A DNA stretch of 64,000 nt from Kingdonia uniflora (lineage: Eukaryota > Streptophyta > Magnoliopsida > Ranunculales > Circaeasteraceae): the NCBI GenBank assembly GCA_014058105.1, contig JACGCM010000440.1, positions 1,426,001-1,490,000 on the forward strand. The letters are read 5' to 3'. Below, piece by piece: positions 1 through 11,240 of this stretch. Positions within the stretch are counted from its first letter, which is position 1, and the number at the start of each line of letters is the position of its first letter. The translations under genes and the position numbers were made by a program. The notes under the pieces were generated by a model. That model was given only the letters and a program-made list of their open reading frames with translations. It had not been told where the DNA came from and made no database searches.

Positions 1-368
1 TTTTATTCATACACCATTTGCCTGGTCCTCACCATTATAACCCAGAGAATCCAGAGAATATTACAACCACAACATACTTTAACAGAAGCTCTAGTACAGG
101 TACTATTTATCTTAAACTCATATTTAATTCGCATGTATGTTTCTAACGCAATCATCATTTAAAGTAGACCTACTCTCGGAAACTCAAGCGTCAAGTACAT
201 CAATCCTTTCCATTATCATAAATGTCAGGTACATCCCTCCATTAATACATACCGAGTACCCAACCAGTCAAATCTGCATTAATACACCATATCTTTACAA
301 CTTCCAACACCAGCAATCCACAGGTTCTTTTGCAACCAAAGCTACTCGTGCCTTCAGTTGTGAGGGGG
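1..368. other. Probable 3' internal end of an element leaving the window on the left
   Basis: No recognisable coding domain. The stretch ends in a purine run (GAGGGGG at about 362-368) directly before the LTR that starts at 369, as expected for a polypurine tract. The short open frame at 137-397 has no family resemblance and I do not call it a gene. Assignment to a retrotransposon interior is inference from its position. Confidence 0.35.
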
Positions 369-918
369 TGATTGAAAGGGCCTACCCTTTGACCTAGTCT
401 AAAATCAAACTACCTCAGTATCAGACTCATACATTTCACACGTGACATGAACAGTCAGCATTGACACCTAGACCACGAACTAATAAAGAACGTGGACCAA
501 GCACAATAGAAGAATATGAACAAGTCAATGACACTTGTCTCCCACAAACTCAATAGTTACACAGTCAACTACCACTTACCTCATTATTCAGAGAATGTAC
601 TTTAGCACAATAACGAGCTACGGGAAAGGTCTATATAAAGAAAGAGTTCCAAAGGAATTTCTAGATTATGAACACCACAAAACTTTTTATTTCAATATCA
701 AGCATTTCTATTACTTATAATAAGATATCAGCCTCAAGCAAATTAAAGTTACTGTTACTAAAACCCTCAACTTGAGGTCATGGTTTTTTACCTATTCAAA
801 GATTTTTTACGCTAAATCACCTGTGTCATTTCATATTTTACATTAATTTTTGTCGCAGAGACATTTGGTGTAAGAGTTAATTTCCAGTTATTTCGAGCTA
901 CGAAATTAGGCATTTACA
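369..918 (+). repeat. LTR of Tat-type family B (probable 3' LTR of an off-window element)
   Basis: It aligns along its length with the LTR at 34703-35322. Shared landmarks are GGGCCTACCC near the start, the block around ACACAGTCAAC, the TATA motif CTATATAAAG (631-640), the GAGGTC-TTTTT-TTTTACG motif at about 770-820, and the end GAAATTAGG..TTACA. It starts TG and ends CA. The five bases on its two sides (GGGGG and CAAAT) do not match, and a purine run precedes it. I therefore read it as the 3' LTR of a plus-strand element whose body lies left of the window, not a solo LTR. The exact start is uncertain by tens of bases. Confidence 0.7.
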
Positions 919-1844
919 CAAATCTTGGTGGATTTAGACCACCATCTCTAGAGGTATTTCAAGTTTACTCCCATTTGAGCTAAAGATCTAACATTTAAAT
1001 TGATTTTTAAAATAATAAAATCTATTGCACATAATAAATTTACTAATAAAGGAGTAATAATATAGAACATGTTAGTTATTTGTACTATTTGTCGAACAAA
1101 ATGGTATCTAATGGTCAGCATTAAATAACCACTATGTTGCTTAACAATGAATGTTAAACAGAGTGTGATGAAGAGTAATCGAATCTAGATTCTAGAGGTG
1201 GCTAATTAAGGCCATGAAAACAATTTTAACATTTTTGTGACATATTCTTCAATACATCTTTATTTTTCTTTCCTTGTAGAGATGACCGAAAGAGTTTTCT
1301 ATCGGCATATGTACATTATAAAAGCCTAAATCGAGGCGATATACCATCGAATTGTTGCTGCTTTGTCCTTATGGTATTGAGGGAATCAACAGATATCCGT
1401 GGTGTGTTGATCAAGTTATAAATTTCAAGAGTGAAATAAAATCCTTATTAATAGGCTAGATATGCCTCTTTAGAGGATCAGTTATCATTAAGGGCAGAAG
1501 TTGCTACTTTTGATTAAGACCATATATCAATGTCTAGAAAGTTTAGTTTGAGGGCAATAATATCCAGTCCTTTAAAAAATGGCACAAAGGATCATACTTA
1601 TCACTTATCTTATTGATATAAGCTTTCTTGGATATTACATTAGGGAGTCTACAAAAATCCCCATATACATGATCTTTTAAGCAGGCAATATCCAAGATGA
1701 ATAAATGAACAATATATTGCTTCCACTTTATGTATTTGGCAACTTTGAAGATTTTGGTTGTGAAAGTAATTCCTTGTTGAGGGAATATGTTACTGTTGAT
1801 GGTACTTACCCAAAATTTGAATTCAGAAGCTCTCATATAGGGAT
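919..1844. other. Flank between two elements; unrecognised minus-strand open frame
   Basis: AT-rich sequence without a recognised domain. The minus strand holds one 97-codon open frame (1836-1543; starts MRASEFKFWV, contains FILDIACLKDHVYGDF). It looks protein-like in composition but I cannot assign it. It ends against the start of element E1, so it may be a host or transposon fragment cut by that insertion. A GGTAAGT splice-donor-like site lies in it on the minus strand. Confidence 0.3.
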
Positions 1845-2159
1845 TGTAGTAGCAAATTTCCTAGATTTGGCAAGGATAAGCTGGCATAACATAGTTGAAG
1901 ACAGTCAGCATTGCATAATCGAAGGATAAGCCAGCATAACATATTAGATTTTTCTCAGGTCGTGGCTTTTCTCAGATCTGCAACCCTACAATTCTTACTT
2001 CCTTACCCTACAGTTACTCAAAAACCCTCCTCAAGGTTATGGTTTTTCTCAGCCTTTACTGAGTTTTCCACCTAAAATCTTGCTTGTCTAAGTTATTATC
2101 GCACTTTCCTTACAAAAAGCATTGGCAAAGATTATCCGTCTGGAAAACACGCTATTATA
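1845..2159 (+). repeat. E1 5' LTR, internally deleted
   Basis: It pairs with 12928-13410. Shared blocks are TAGTAGCA..TTTCC, TTTGGCAAGGATAAGC.GGCATAACATAG, CTGCAACCCTACAATTCTTACTT, and the end region TTTTCCAC.TAAAATCTTGCTTG through GGAAAACACG. The 5' copy is roughly 170 bases shorter. It lacks the stretch that carries the TATA motif in the 3' copy, so it probably has no promoter. Confidence 0.8.
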
Positions 2160-2179
2160 ATTGGTGCTGCATGAGCGAA
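2160..2179 (+). promoter_or_regulatory. E1 primer-binding site (degenerate)
   Basis: ATTGGTGCTGCATGAGCGAA follows the LTR end directly. It resembles the TTGGCGCCGTCTGTGGGAA-type PBS common in plant Tat elements. E2 (TTTGGTACCATTTGTGGGA) and E3 (TTTGGAGCCGTATGGGGGA) have the same site at the same place. Confidence 0.65.
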
Positions 2180-2331
2180 GTACCACACTTATCTTTACCA
2201 CCCCTGATTAAAAATAATCCAATGACAAATATGAATCTCCGAAGCCATTCCAGTATAGTAAAAGATCACAAGATCAATTCGATACCAGAAATAGTCGACC
2301 TGCACAGCGCAGTGATCAAACTTTAAAAATA

Positions 2332-3848
2332 GATGGAGTCAGAAAAGGCCAAAAGGTTAGAAGATCAGCGTATTCATTCTCAAGTTCTTCAAGTGGAAGA
2401 GACGAAAGAAGAAAAGCCTTAGACCAACAGAGTCAAACACACCAGAAAGAGATGGAGAGATTAAGGAGAACTCATGATTGACTCACTGACCGTCAAGTGT
2501 CACCACCACAGGCCCAAAGTGATCATCGGTCAAGAGCGACCCAAAGAGTTAATCAGCCAAGAGAGGATGAATTACGAACTTCTCGATCCAGATCTAGAAA
2601 TCGAGACAGGGTTTCTTGGTATTTTAGCTTGACATCCTCAGCATCGGCAACTCAAAGAAATCGACGCACTCGTCATCAAACCCCCCCACCCACCACCACT
2701 ACCGGAAAAAGGGTCAATCAGGGATCGATTGGGACTAGAAGGATAGGGAGATTTTAATCTGCAAGTTACAACCTTACTAATTTCGCCTCCACATTTCGAC
2801 ACCTTGGATCCAGGCCATACACTCTGAAATCCTATGCTGAAGGTCTGCACTTGACAGAATCGAGACAAACCCCATCTCTTCTCATCTCAAAGTCATGCCC
2901 ATTCCAGATAATTTCCACATGCTAATGTTTATTCAATATGCAGGCCTTACTGACCCTCTTACCCATGTCTGACATTTCAAAGCTGCAGTGGGACAATACT
3001 CCAAACTCAACCACATGCTAAGCAGGCTATTTAACATGAGCCTGAAAGAAGAACCTCTCAGATGGTTCTATACAATCCAAAAAGACTCCATCACCACATT
3101 CAGCCAGTTGCAACATTTATTCTAGTCTAATTATGCTCACGCTAAGGAGAAAGAAATCACGGTGGATTCCTTGTTCTTCTTCAAGCGGGGGGTAAAAGAA
3201 ACTTTGGCAAACTTTTCCAAGCATTTCTTACAGAAAACACAGAAAATTGGGAACTTAGATCCCAAAATCGTCGTTCCAGCATTCATCTCACCCCTACACA
3301 TCGACTCTAAGGTTCGAAAAGAGCTTACTCTGCACAAGCTCAAAATGGTGACAGAGATGATTGATGTTGTTAATAACTACATCGAACTAGAACGATCCAA
3401 AAAAGATAAAATGAAAAACTCCACTGCCATCCATTTTTGGGAAACAACTTCTTCTCCACCCGAAAAATTGACCACTACTGAAGCACCCAAGCAATACGAC
3501 AGAAACACAGAAAATAATAGGAGAAAGGACGGGAGACCCGACAGAACCATCCCAGTTCTACCCCCAATAACAACGGCTCTCTCCGCTCTCTTACAGAAGA
3601 TAAAGGGAAATAAGTATTATCGAGCACCACAAACAATTCCTGACATCCCCAACAAATCTATATGTCAGTATCACAATGCGCATAGTCATGAAACTGACAA
3701 CTGCTACTCTTTCATTCGAATCTTTCATCACATCCTATTAGCAGAAAGGCTTCATAATTATGTCATCGACATCCAAAATTTCCTCAAGGATATGACGAAG
3801 AACAAAGACGTTGAACAAAATTGGGGCAAGCTCGCCACCTTTATATGA
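2332..3848 (+). pseudogene. gag: E1 gag (capsid-nucleocapsid) relic
   Basis: Retrotransposon gag makes the virus-like particle that packages the element RNA. The N-terminal part is charged and Arg/Ser-rich (open at 2497-2757). A Retrotrans_gag-like core follows at about 2890-3130 with in-frame stops: a TDPLTH motif and a PLRWFYTI motif about 45 codons later, matching the usual DP..H and A..WF landmarks. The open C-terminal half (3162-3848) runs through the ELERSKKDK region to a zinc-knuckle motif CQYHNAHSHETDNC (C-x2-H-x4-H-x4-C), the usual Tat form. It overlaps the protease frame by 28 bases in another frame, probably a frameshift in a formerly single gag-pol frame. Confidence 0.8.
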
Positions 3849-4450
3849 TCGAGATCGAAAAAGGAAAGAAAAGGAAACAAGACGATCGGATCACATCTAG
3901 TTACAAAATAACCTCCTCGGATAAATCAGTGAAACTTCTTCCTAGCTCGAGCAAATCAAAATGTCCACACGATATTACATTCGTGGACTGTGATACCAGC
4001 CATGTAAAATATCCTCATGATGACCCTCTAGTCATTATGCTCAAATTTGGACAAGATAACCTGCATACGTTTCTCGTCAATACAGGAAGCGTCGCAGATG
4101 TTTTATTCAAAAGGGCAATCAAAGTTCTAGTACTTAAAGATTCAACAAAAATAATCACCGGCTTCAACGGATTGAAAGAATCTGTCATAGGAGAAATTAT
4201 TCTGCCAGTTCAGGCAGGATCAGAAACCATATTCGTTAAATTCCCAGTCATCAATGCTGAGTCCAAGTACTTAAGAATTTTGGAACATAGTTGGTTACAT
4301 TCGATCAAAGCAGTACCTTCTACATATCATTTAGCGTTAAGATTTCCAATAGATCACGGAATCTACAAAATTAAAGGCAGTCAAGCAGTTGCGCATATGT
4401 GCAAAAATACCACCACCAACTCCTACACAACAAAACTTCTCAATGTATAG
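3821..4450 (+). pseudogene. pol (PR): E1 aspartic protease domain relic
   Basis: Retropepsin-like protease cuts the gag-pol polyprotein. The frame has the Tat signature order: F-D-CDTSHVKYPHDDPLVI, then the active-site loop, then GFNGLKESVIGEI, then SKYLRI..HSWLHSIKAVPSTYHLALRF. The active-site motif reads LVNTGSVADVLF where functional members have V-D-x-G-S. The catalytic Asp is therefore Asn and the enzyme should be dead. The same domain in E3 keeps D-T-G-S, which confirms the alignment. Confidence 0.8.
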
Positions 4451-4530
4451 CAACTACAGATAGAAACAACCCCCACATTCGAGCAGCATGACACAGAAAT
4501 AGTCGAATCCATTGAACTTAATAGACCCGG

Positions 4531-5660
4531 GAATCACACCTTTATCGGCTCCAAGTTGTCAACCGACGAAAAAGAAGCCATGATCCAGCAACTTAAGAAA
4601 AACATCGACATCTTTGCCTGGACTTTCAAAGAAATGTCTGGCATTGATCCATCAATCGCGTGCCACAGACTAAACCTCCTTCCAGATACAAAACAGTCAT
4701 ACAAAAATGTTTGAACTTAGCTCCCTGCTTTTGCGAAGCCGTGAATGAAGAAATTGATAAACTTCTTCGTGTAGAATTTATTCAAGAAGCCAAATATCCA
4801 AAGTGGGTTTCTAATATTGTGGCAGTCACAAAAAAAATGGGAAGATTAGGGTTTGTGTTGACTTCACAGAACCCAACAAATTTACGCTGAAAGATAGATT
4901 TCCTCTCCCACTGATCCCGCAACTTCTCGACTCCGTCACAGGGCACAAATTTCTTTCCATGATGAATGCAGCCTCCGGCTACAATCAAGCTCCACGTACC
5001 GAAGAAGATCTAGAAAATACAACCTTCATTACTAAATGAGGCTTCTATTGTTGCACAGTGATGCCTTTTGGGTTAAAGAATGCATGAGCTACTTACCAAC
5101 GGCTTGTCACTAAAATGTTTAGAATCATGGAAGTCTACAATGATGATATGATCTGCAAAATCTTGAAGCGCGAAGATCATTCCAGCAACCTCCAAACCAT
5201 CTTTGATATTCTTTTCCAGTACCAAATGAAACTCAACCCAGAGAAATGCCAATTCGGTGCCGCATCTGGTAAATTTCTGGGACACCTGGTCAACAAAAGA
5301 GGAATCAAAATCGATCCTGCACAAATCAAGGCACTCATCGGAATGCCATCTCTGCGAATAAAAAAAGATGTCCAAAAATTTGTAGGCAAGATCGCCACTC
5401 TTCACAAATTCATCTCCAAGTCATCTGATCAATGCAAACTTTTTTACCTATTTCTTCATGGAAATCCCACTGCACTTACAAAGAAATTAATGAGTACTCC
5501 AGTTGATGGCGAAATACTAATAATATACTTATCCACAACTGAAGACTTTATTAGTTCCGTCCATATTCAAGAATACGAAGGAGTAGAAAAACTCAAAGAA
5601 ATCTTCACAGATGACTTAATTGCCGAACCAGATGCATGGTCGCGAGGTACCGGATGGTGA
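4531..5660 (+). pseudogene. pol (RT): E1 reverse transcriptase relic with RNase H deleted
   Basis: RT copies the element RNA into DNA. Landmarks across at least two frames: DIFAWTFKEMSGIDP (about 4610-4650), VNEEIDKLLRVEFIQEAKYPKWVSNIVAV (4740-4830), a frameshift near 4850, then CVDFTEPNK, SMMNAASGYNQ, MPFGLKNA, VYNDDM and FLGHLVNKRGI. Motif A reads MMN where functional RTs have D, and motif C reads YNDD, so motif A is inactivated. The frame runs from the IHIQEYEGVEK segment straight to DDLIAEPDA. About 100-130 residues of the ordinary RNase H domain between them are missing compared with E2 and E3. Confidence 0.8.
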
Positions 5661-6050
5661 CTCTTTACAGATGGATCAGCTGGGCCAAGAGGATTGGGAA
5701 TTTGCATCATCCTTGTTACACCATCCAATCATCGCATTGAGAAAGCTATTAAGCTAAACTTCTATGCCACAAACAACGAGACTGAATATGAAGGTATCCT
5801 CCACGGACTCGATCTCGCAATCAAACTTTGCGCAGAAGAAATAACAGTTTACGTCAATTCTATACTCGTGGCCAATCATTATAATAAAACATTCTGCATA
5901 ATAGGAAAAATGGTTGATTATGCAGCCCTAGTCGAAGAAAAAATGAACAAATTCAAACAAGCATCGATCTCCTACTTACCTCGACAAGAAAATTGTCATG
6001 TCGGCGCATTGGCTTATATCGCCGCCATGCTAGAAGACAATGAAAAATGA
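5661..6050 (+). pseudogene. pol (aRNH): E1 second (archaeal-type) RNase H relic
   Basis: Tat elements carry an additional RNase H, thought to remove the RNA strand during reverse transcription, between RT/RNase H and integrase. The frame begins after a TGA with LFTDGSAGP (first Asp present). It continues IILVTPSN, NNETEYEGILHGLDLA (Glu present), VYVNSILVANHY and LPRQENCHVGALAYIAA. The third acidic position, D in VYxDS of E2 and E3, is Asn here, and the last motif reads N-C-H instead of N-x-x-AD.L. Likely inactive. Confidence 0.8.
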
Positions 6051-6059
6051 TCTTTAGAT

Positions 6060-7373
6060 ACCGAAGTCATCGAGCATTCAAGCCTCGATATACAGTCAAC
6101 AATGTAAATTACTATTACTGAAGATAAAGACCCTGACGATAGGAGAAGACCATTCTATGCATACCTCAACTCCAACATCCTCCCAAGTAACAAAGAAGAT
6201 GCCCGTTCACTTTTGGCCAAATGCCTCAGATTTACTGTTCAAGATAAAGTCATATATCGTATCATAAGAGGAGGACCCCTGATTGAATGCATCTCTCAAA
6301 ACCAAGCCTAAGTCAAAATTAAAGAACTCTACGAAGATATCTGCAGAGCTCACGTTTCGGGAAGATCATTATCCCCGCGGGCATTTACACAAAGAATATA
6401 CTGGCTCAAGAAGAGATAAAACTGTGAAGATTTTGTACGTAAGTACTACAAATGCCAAATCAACGCTTAAGACATCAAAAGTCCAGCACTTGACTTACAC
6501 ATTAGCAATGTCCTCTGGCCATTCAAACAATGGAGAATCGACATCATTGAACCTTTCCATCCAGTATCGGGAAACTGAAGATTTATCCTTGTATCTACTG
6601 ACTACTTCAGAAAATGGATCAAAGCAGTTCCTCTATTTCATACCGATGAAAATAAGGTCATCAAGTTACTTTGGGAGCACATAATCGCAAGATTTGGCTA
6701 CCTACAAATGATACGATCTAACAACGGCAAATAATTCATCAACAGTAAAGTCTCCACTTTCCTCTACAAATACAAAATTTAGCTATCAACTTCTACACCA
6801 TACTGCCCTCAAGGAAACGGACAAGCTGAAGCCATAAACAAGAGCATCAAATCAGGTCTACGTAAGCGCCTCAACAAAAGGAAGGGCAGATGGGTCAATG
6901 AACTACTCAGTGTACTCTGGGCATACTGGACTACTCCTTGAACTTCCACCAGTTCTACTTCAATTATGATGGCCTTCGACATTAAAGCAATCATACCCTT
7001 AGACCTCGATCTGCCAATTGGTCGAAGAAAAATCTAAGATGAAGATAATGAATTAGGTCTCCTCTGCAACCTAAACTGGATCAAAGAAACCCGAGACAAA
7101 GCCATCGTAAACTTAGGACGATACCATGACACGTTAAAAATAAATTACAACAAAAAAGTTCGAAAGAGAAAGTTTGGTATTGGCGATCTAGTCCTTCGAC
7201 GAATCCAAGATAGTACTCGGCCTAAGAATTCTAAAAAATTGTTTGAAAACTTGGAAGGGCCTTACATTGTCAGTGACAAAACTGGTAGTGGGACGTACTT
7301 GCTAATGACTAAAGACAAAATCCAACTTGAATATCCATGGAACACAGCTCAACTAAAAATGTTTTATAGATGA
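6060..7373 (+). pseudogene. pol (IN): E1 integrase relic
   Basis: Integrase inserts the cDNA into the chromosome. The domain is broken over several frames. Recognisable pieces are the zinc-finger region near 6340-6470, WPFKQWRIDII (about 6517-6550, the first catalytic Asp), the region after [16 protein letters not shown] (about 6803-6845), LGRYHDTLK..YNKKVRKRKF (about 7117-7173), and the C-terminal end from LEGPYIV to WNTAQLKMFYR with its own stop (7371-7373). The C-terminal end matches the interrupted E2 copy split between 40832 and 58545. Confidence 0.75.
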
Positions 7374-7426
7374 CAACTTTAACGATTATCATCGAGTCCA
7401 ATAAAACAATCTTTACTGTCACTTAC

Positions 7427-7609
7427 ATCTTTTCTATCTTTACTTGTTCTTGATCTATACTTGATAAGTATGGACCAAACAACAATCATCTTTACTATCT
7501 TCACTTGATCTCGATCCATACTTGATTAAGTATGCATCCCGCAATCAAACATCTTTACCGTCTTTACTTAGTCACACTTTATACTTAATAAGTATGCATC
7601 TAGACTATC
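7427..7609 (+). repeat. E1 3'-region tandem repeat, about 62 bp x 3
   Basis: Three successive units start CATCTTT.C..TCTTTACTT at about 7427, 7488 and 7550. Each contains a near-palindrome of the form ATACTTxATAAGTAT followed by ATGCATC or a relative. It lies just after the pol stop and before the end of the antisense gene, the same place as the arrays in E2 and E3. Confidence 0.75.
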
Positions 7610-7934
7610 ATTCAATTTTATGCGACCATTATCCAATTACAAGATACTCTACTTCGCATTCCTTACTTATTGAATAATATTTAAAATGTTATATTCTTTT
7701 CGAATCTAAATCCAGATATCACACTGAGGATACACATCTGGTAATCTTTCACATTACTTGCCATTTCATTACCATCATTTACTTATCACGCCAACAGTCA
7801 TTCCTTACTTATCTGCTACAAGTTACAATCATATTCCAAAGATATCATTCTTGTCGAATTTAAACACTTAGCATAATTTACAACATATATGTATTACAAA
7901 TTTTAAGAAAACTTTCTTCGATAACAAAAATTCA

Positions 7935-10042
7935 TCATTCACCATCTGAATCCTCGAAGACAACACTACCGGACTTGGCCAACCCCTTGTAATGATCCTT
8001 CCTCACCTCCAGCAAATCGCACTGCCCTATATAGTGGGCCCTCACCTTCTTACAAGTATCAAAATTCCCCAATATCAACTGTGCCCTGACCTCGTCCAGA
8101 ACCTTACCATGTTCCAGCTCCATCACCTTTTGCGCATCGATAATCTGCTCACTTATATCCTTCTCAAAATTTGTTCTAAGCAATGTCAAAGCCTCATCTT
8201 TTTCCTTCTCCCACATTTTCTTCACTTCACGAAGAGCAACGTCCTTCGCCATTCGAGCTTCCAGCTTATAGGTATTCAGCGTTGCATTCAACCCCTTCTT
8301 ATCTTCAATCAAAGCTTTTTTCTCTTTTGTCAAATCTTTTTTAATGTTTTTATACACCACCACCTGGTTTACAAGTTCACTACTACCAACAATGCGATCT
8401 TTCACCTTTGTCAACAACTTCTTGATCTGTATTACATTCATAAATTGAGTATTCGAATGACATACCAATTTCTTTAATCAAAGCAAAGCAGAAAAATTTC
8501 TCACCTTCGACATGTTGCGGTGGCCCTCGCTGAGAAATGTCATCAAGCTCTCAACCCCAGCTAAACAATCCTCAACTTTAACCTACAACACATCCGTCCC
8601 AGACAAATAAGAATATATCATCTTCTGGACTTTAATCTCAGATTCCTCGACAAATTTATTCATCGACGACTCTTCACTCCCCTTCTTCTTCGGGAGTGTA
8701 CCTGTCGCACCCTGTGGAAGACGCCCATCCAGCAAAGCAATTGTTGTATCAATCTTCACCTCCTCCTCAATTGTCGACCGTCGAGAATTCTTCTTAGGAG
8801 GAAGTAGCGGAACAACAACTTGGTTCGCTGCCCTTTTACCCTTTCCCAATGTTTCAGCAAACATCGAGTCTATCTCCGTAATTTGAGAGTCAGTCGTATA
8901 CCTAGCCAAGGAAGGATTTTCCAATGGCAGACTGGACTCTGCGGCCCCCTTGTTCTTCGTCGGCATCTTACCATCAATAACATGGACTTCTGAACCTTTT
9001 GCCCTCAACCTCTTTAACCCTGTCTCTTGAAAAAGGGTACTCACACGCTTCTGGACGATGACAAGATTGTCGATCCTACCAAAGAAACCCTTACTGACTT
9101 TGTACAATTCTTCTTCTACTTCAGACTTCCTATCGACCTCCTTCAAAGCCGCACATAAACGAAATACAGTTACAAGCAATTTACATCACATTTGACACTT
9201 CAAACATCGACATTTATGTTACCTAACCCCAAACCTAAGTAAAAATTCTTTCTCTTTAAGGGCTCCCCAGGGTCTTTCTTGTCGAACTCGTAGCTCTCAG
9301 ACATGAGTAAACGCTCGTTGCTGTATCGCCCTCCTGTTGACACCATGTCATAAAATAGTGGTCTCTTCAAAAACCTCGCCAAGTAGCTATAACCTACTTT
9401 ATTTGGGTTCATCTTAAGTGTGTAGTACACACATAAATCGTCAATAGTGATCAACACTTTTCCCCTTGACTTAAGTCGACCATTTATGACCCCACATATG
9501 CAAAATAGGTCATATACATTTGGATTAAACTGACCAGGTGCCACATCAAAAAAGTTCATCAATTTATTTTAGTCAGCTCGAAGGGGAAGCTTCAACCCTT
9601 TCTTAATTTGTTCTCGATGCATGAGAATCCATCCCAAGGGTACTTCCTGGTCGATCATATCATATTGGTACTCCTCTAACCTAATATCTCCAGGAATACC
9701 GTACTTTTTCTTGAAACTCAGTATTTCCTTCGTTTTTGGACCCTCTCCATAACAAGATTCCTCACCCATCTCCACGTCGTCTTCCCCACCCCCGCTACCT
9801 TTTCGATCACTATCCTGTGGCTCGTGATCCACATCTGTCTCGGTAGCCTCCTCATTAGACAATTCGACAATCCTAGGTGTCACTCTAAACTGGTCCACAC
9901 CAGCTAAGCCTGCACTTCTCGACCCTACCCTATATCTACCTCCTAACTTTTGCACACAGGTAGTTACATCGATCATCAAAGGCTCTACACCTTGAAGGTT
10001 CTCGTATACATCTTTATCATCGATTTGAGTTGGTTCAGCCAT
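7935..10042 (-). pseudogene. E1 antisense three-exon gene: acidic/charged protein with coiled coil
   Basis: Read on the minus strand. Exon 1 is 10042-9223 (start MAEPTQIDDK), with an acidic stretch, then PLGWILMHREQIKKGLKLPL, one in-frame TAA at 9571-9569, then [15 protein letters not shown] and [14 protein letters not shown]. This half resembles the 'putative gypsy-type transposon' family (Transposase_28). The inferred intron 9222-9149 starts GGTAAC but ends GG where AG is expected. Exon 2 is 9148-8505, Lys/Ser/Glu-rich with a TAG near 8585. The intron 8504-8427 is GTGAGA..ACAG. Exon 3 is 8426-7935, a long coiled coil ending VVFEDSDGE. Splice phases agree at both junctions (1+2 and 0). Tat elements are known to carry extra genes here, often antisense. 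The function is unknown. Confidence 0.65.
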
Positions 10043-10841
10043 TTTTAAGAACCTAAAAATCAGATTCCATTTTTTCCAACAATTAGTATTTATCATATCT
10101 GATACATATATATGTTCATATGTTCATATTCGCATAGTTGTCGATTTTAACTCCAACATATCATTCTCACATTACTATCTTTACTATTTGCTACTACCAT
10201 TATTGTCAGTTAAACTTACTACAGTCAGTTCTCGATGCAATTTAACTATTTATTCACAAATATCGATTACTTAACAAATTGTCATTTTTGTCGATATACA
10301 AGAATCTCAAGAATTCTAAAAGCATACTTCGCTTGTTTCCTGCCAAAACCACTACACTTCAAAAAATATGGGATATCACCTTCTCTGGCGTAAAATCTGG
10401 CCAAATCAAAACTAACAAACAGTCATTTCCGACAATTACCTAAAATCCCAGCACTCCCTACAGTCATGTCGTACTCATCACGACACCCACCAATCCATTT
10501 CTCCACTCCTCACCACTAATTAATAACATATCTCTCACCTAAACACCTTTAAAACTCATTACGACTTCATTACTATAAAAACAACACCCATTAATGATCG
10601 ACATCAACCTCTATCATCCAAACCCTAACACAGTCGATCGAATCTCAAATAAACCTCTAATCCATCTAACCTTAAATAAATTCCTTCTACCATAAACTAA
10701 ACATACCTACATCTACCAATATTTACAAACAAACAAACAATCAAGAGACTAACACAATTAACAAAGTTACTAACCTTGTATTTGCACTGCTTTGGTATCC
10801 CTTTGTTTCTCCCGCATTGTTCTCGCAATCAAAATACTGAT

Positions 10842-11240
10842 CTACTCGTTCCCAATTGTTGACAAAGATTTCATTGACGAGCACAAAGAGTTAGCACTTG
10901 AGAGGATTTTTTTAGAGTTTGTAAAATGTGAACAGTCGCCCACCTGCAAACTATTTATAAACCCCACGCGACTGTCCATTGCAACGCTTCGCGACCGTTC
11001 GAGTAATCGAGCATAATGCCTTAAATGTCTTTTTTCGAAGTCTTTGATTCTTTGCCTTCTCAATACCAACAAACCCCTACATTGTTGCTCTAACCTTTCC
11101 ATATCTCGAAGAACATCCTCTGACATATTCACACCCAACAAAGCACAACCTATCTTATCACAAAGATATTGTACATCATCTTCCTTATACTTTAAAATTT
11201 CACCTACAGGAACACACCTCGCCATGTTTAATCCTGCCAC
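10842..11240 (-). CDS. E1 antisense ORF b, unrecognised, 132 codons
   Basis: An open minus-strand frame upstream (in antisense direction) of the three-exon gene: MAGLNMARCVPVGEILKYKE.., then the charged helical run DVLRDMERLEQQCRGLLVLRRQRIKDFEKRHLRHYARLLERSR. It is probably an upstream exon or a separate small gene of the antisense unit. A weakly similar short helical frame sits at the corresponding place in E2 (62650-62450). No domain recognised, and start and splice sites are not resolved. Confidence 0.4.
   Translation of the reverse strand: MAGLNMARCVPVGEILKYKEDDVQYLCDKIGCALLGVNMSEDVLRDMERLEQQCRGLLVLRRQRIKDFEKRHLRHYARLLERSRSVAMDSRVGFINSLQVGDCSHFTNSKKILSSANSLCSSMKSLSTIGNE

Noticed and set aside
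369..918. Solo LTR
   Set aside because: The flanking five bases do not match and a purine tract precedes it, so a 3' LTR of an off-window element fits better.
7992..8477. Plus-strand 161-codon frame
   Set aside because: It is the mirror of the minus-strand coiled-coil exon, which has biased helical composition and fits splice phases.
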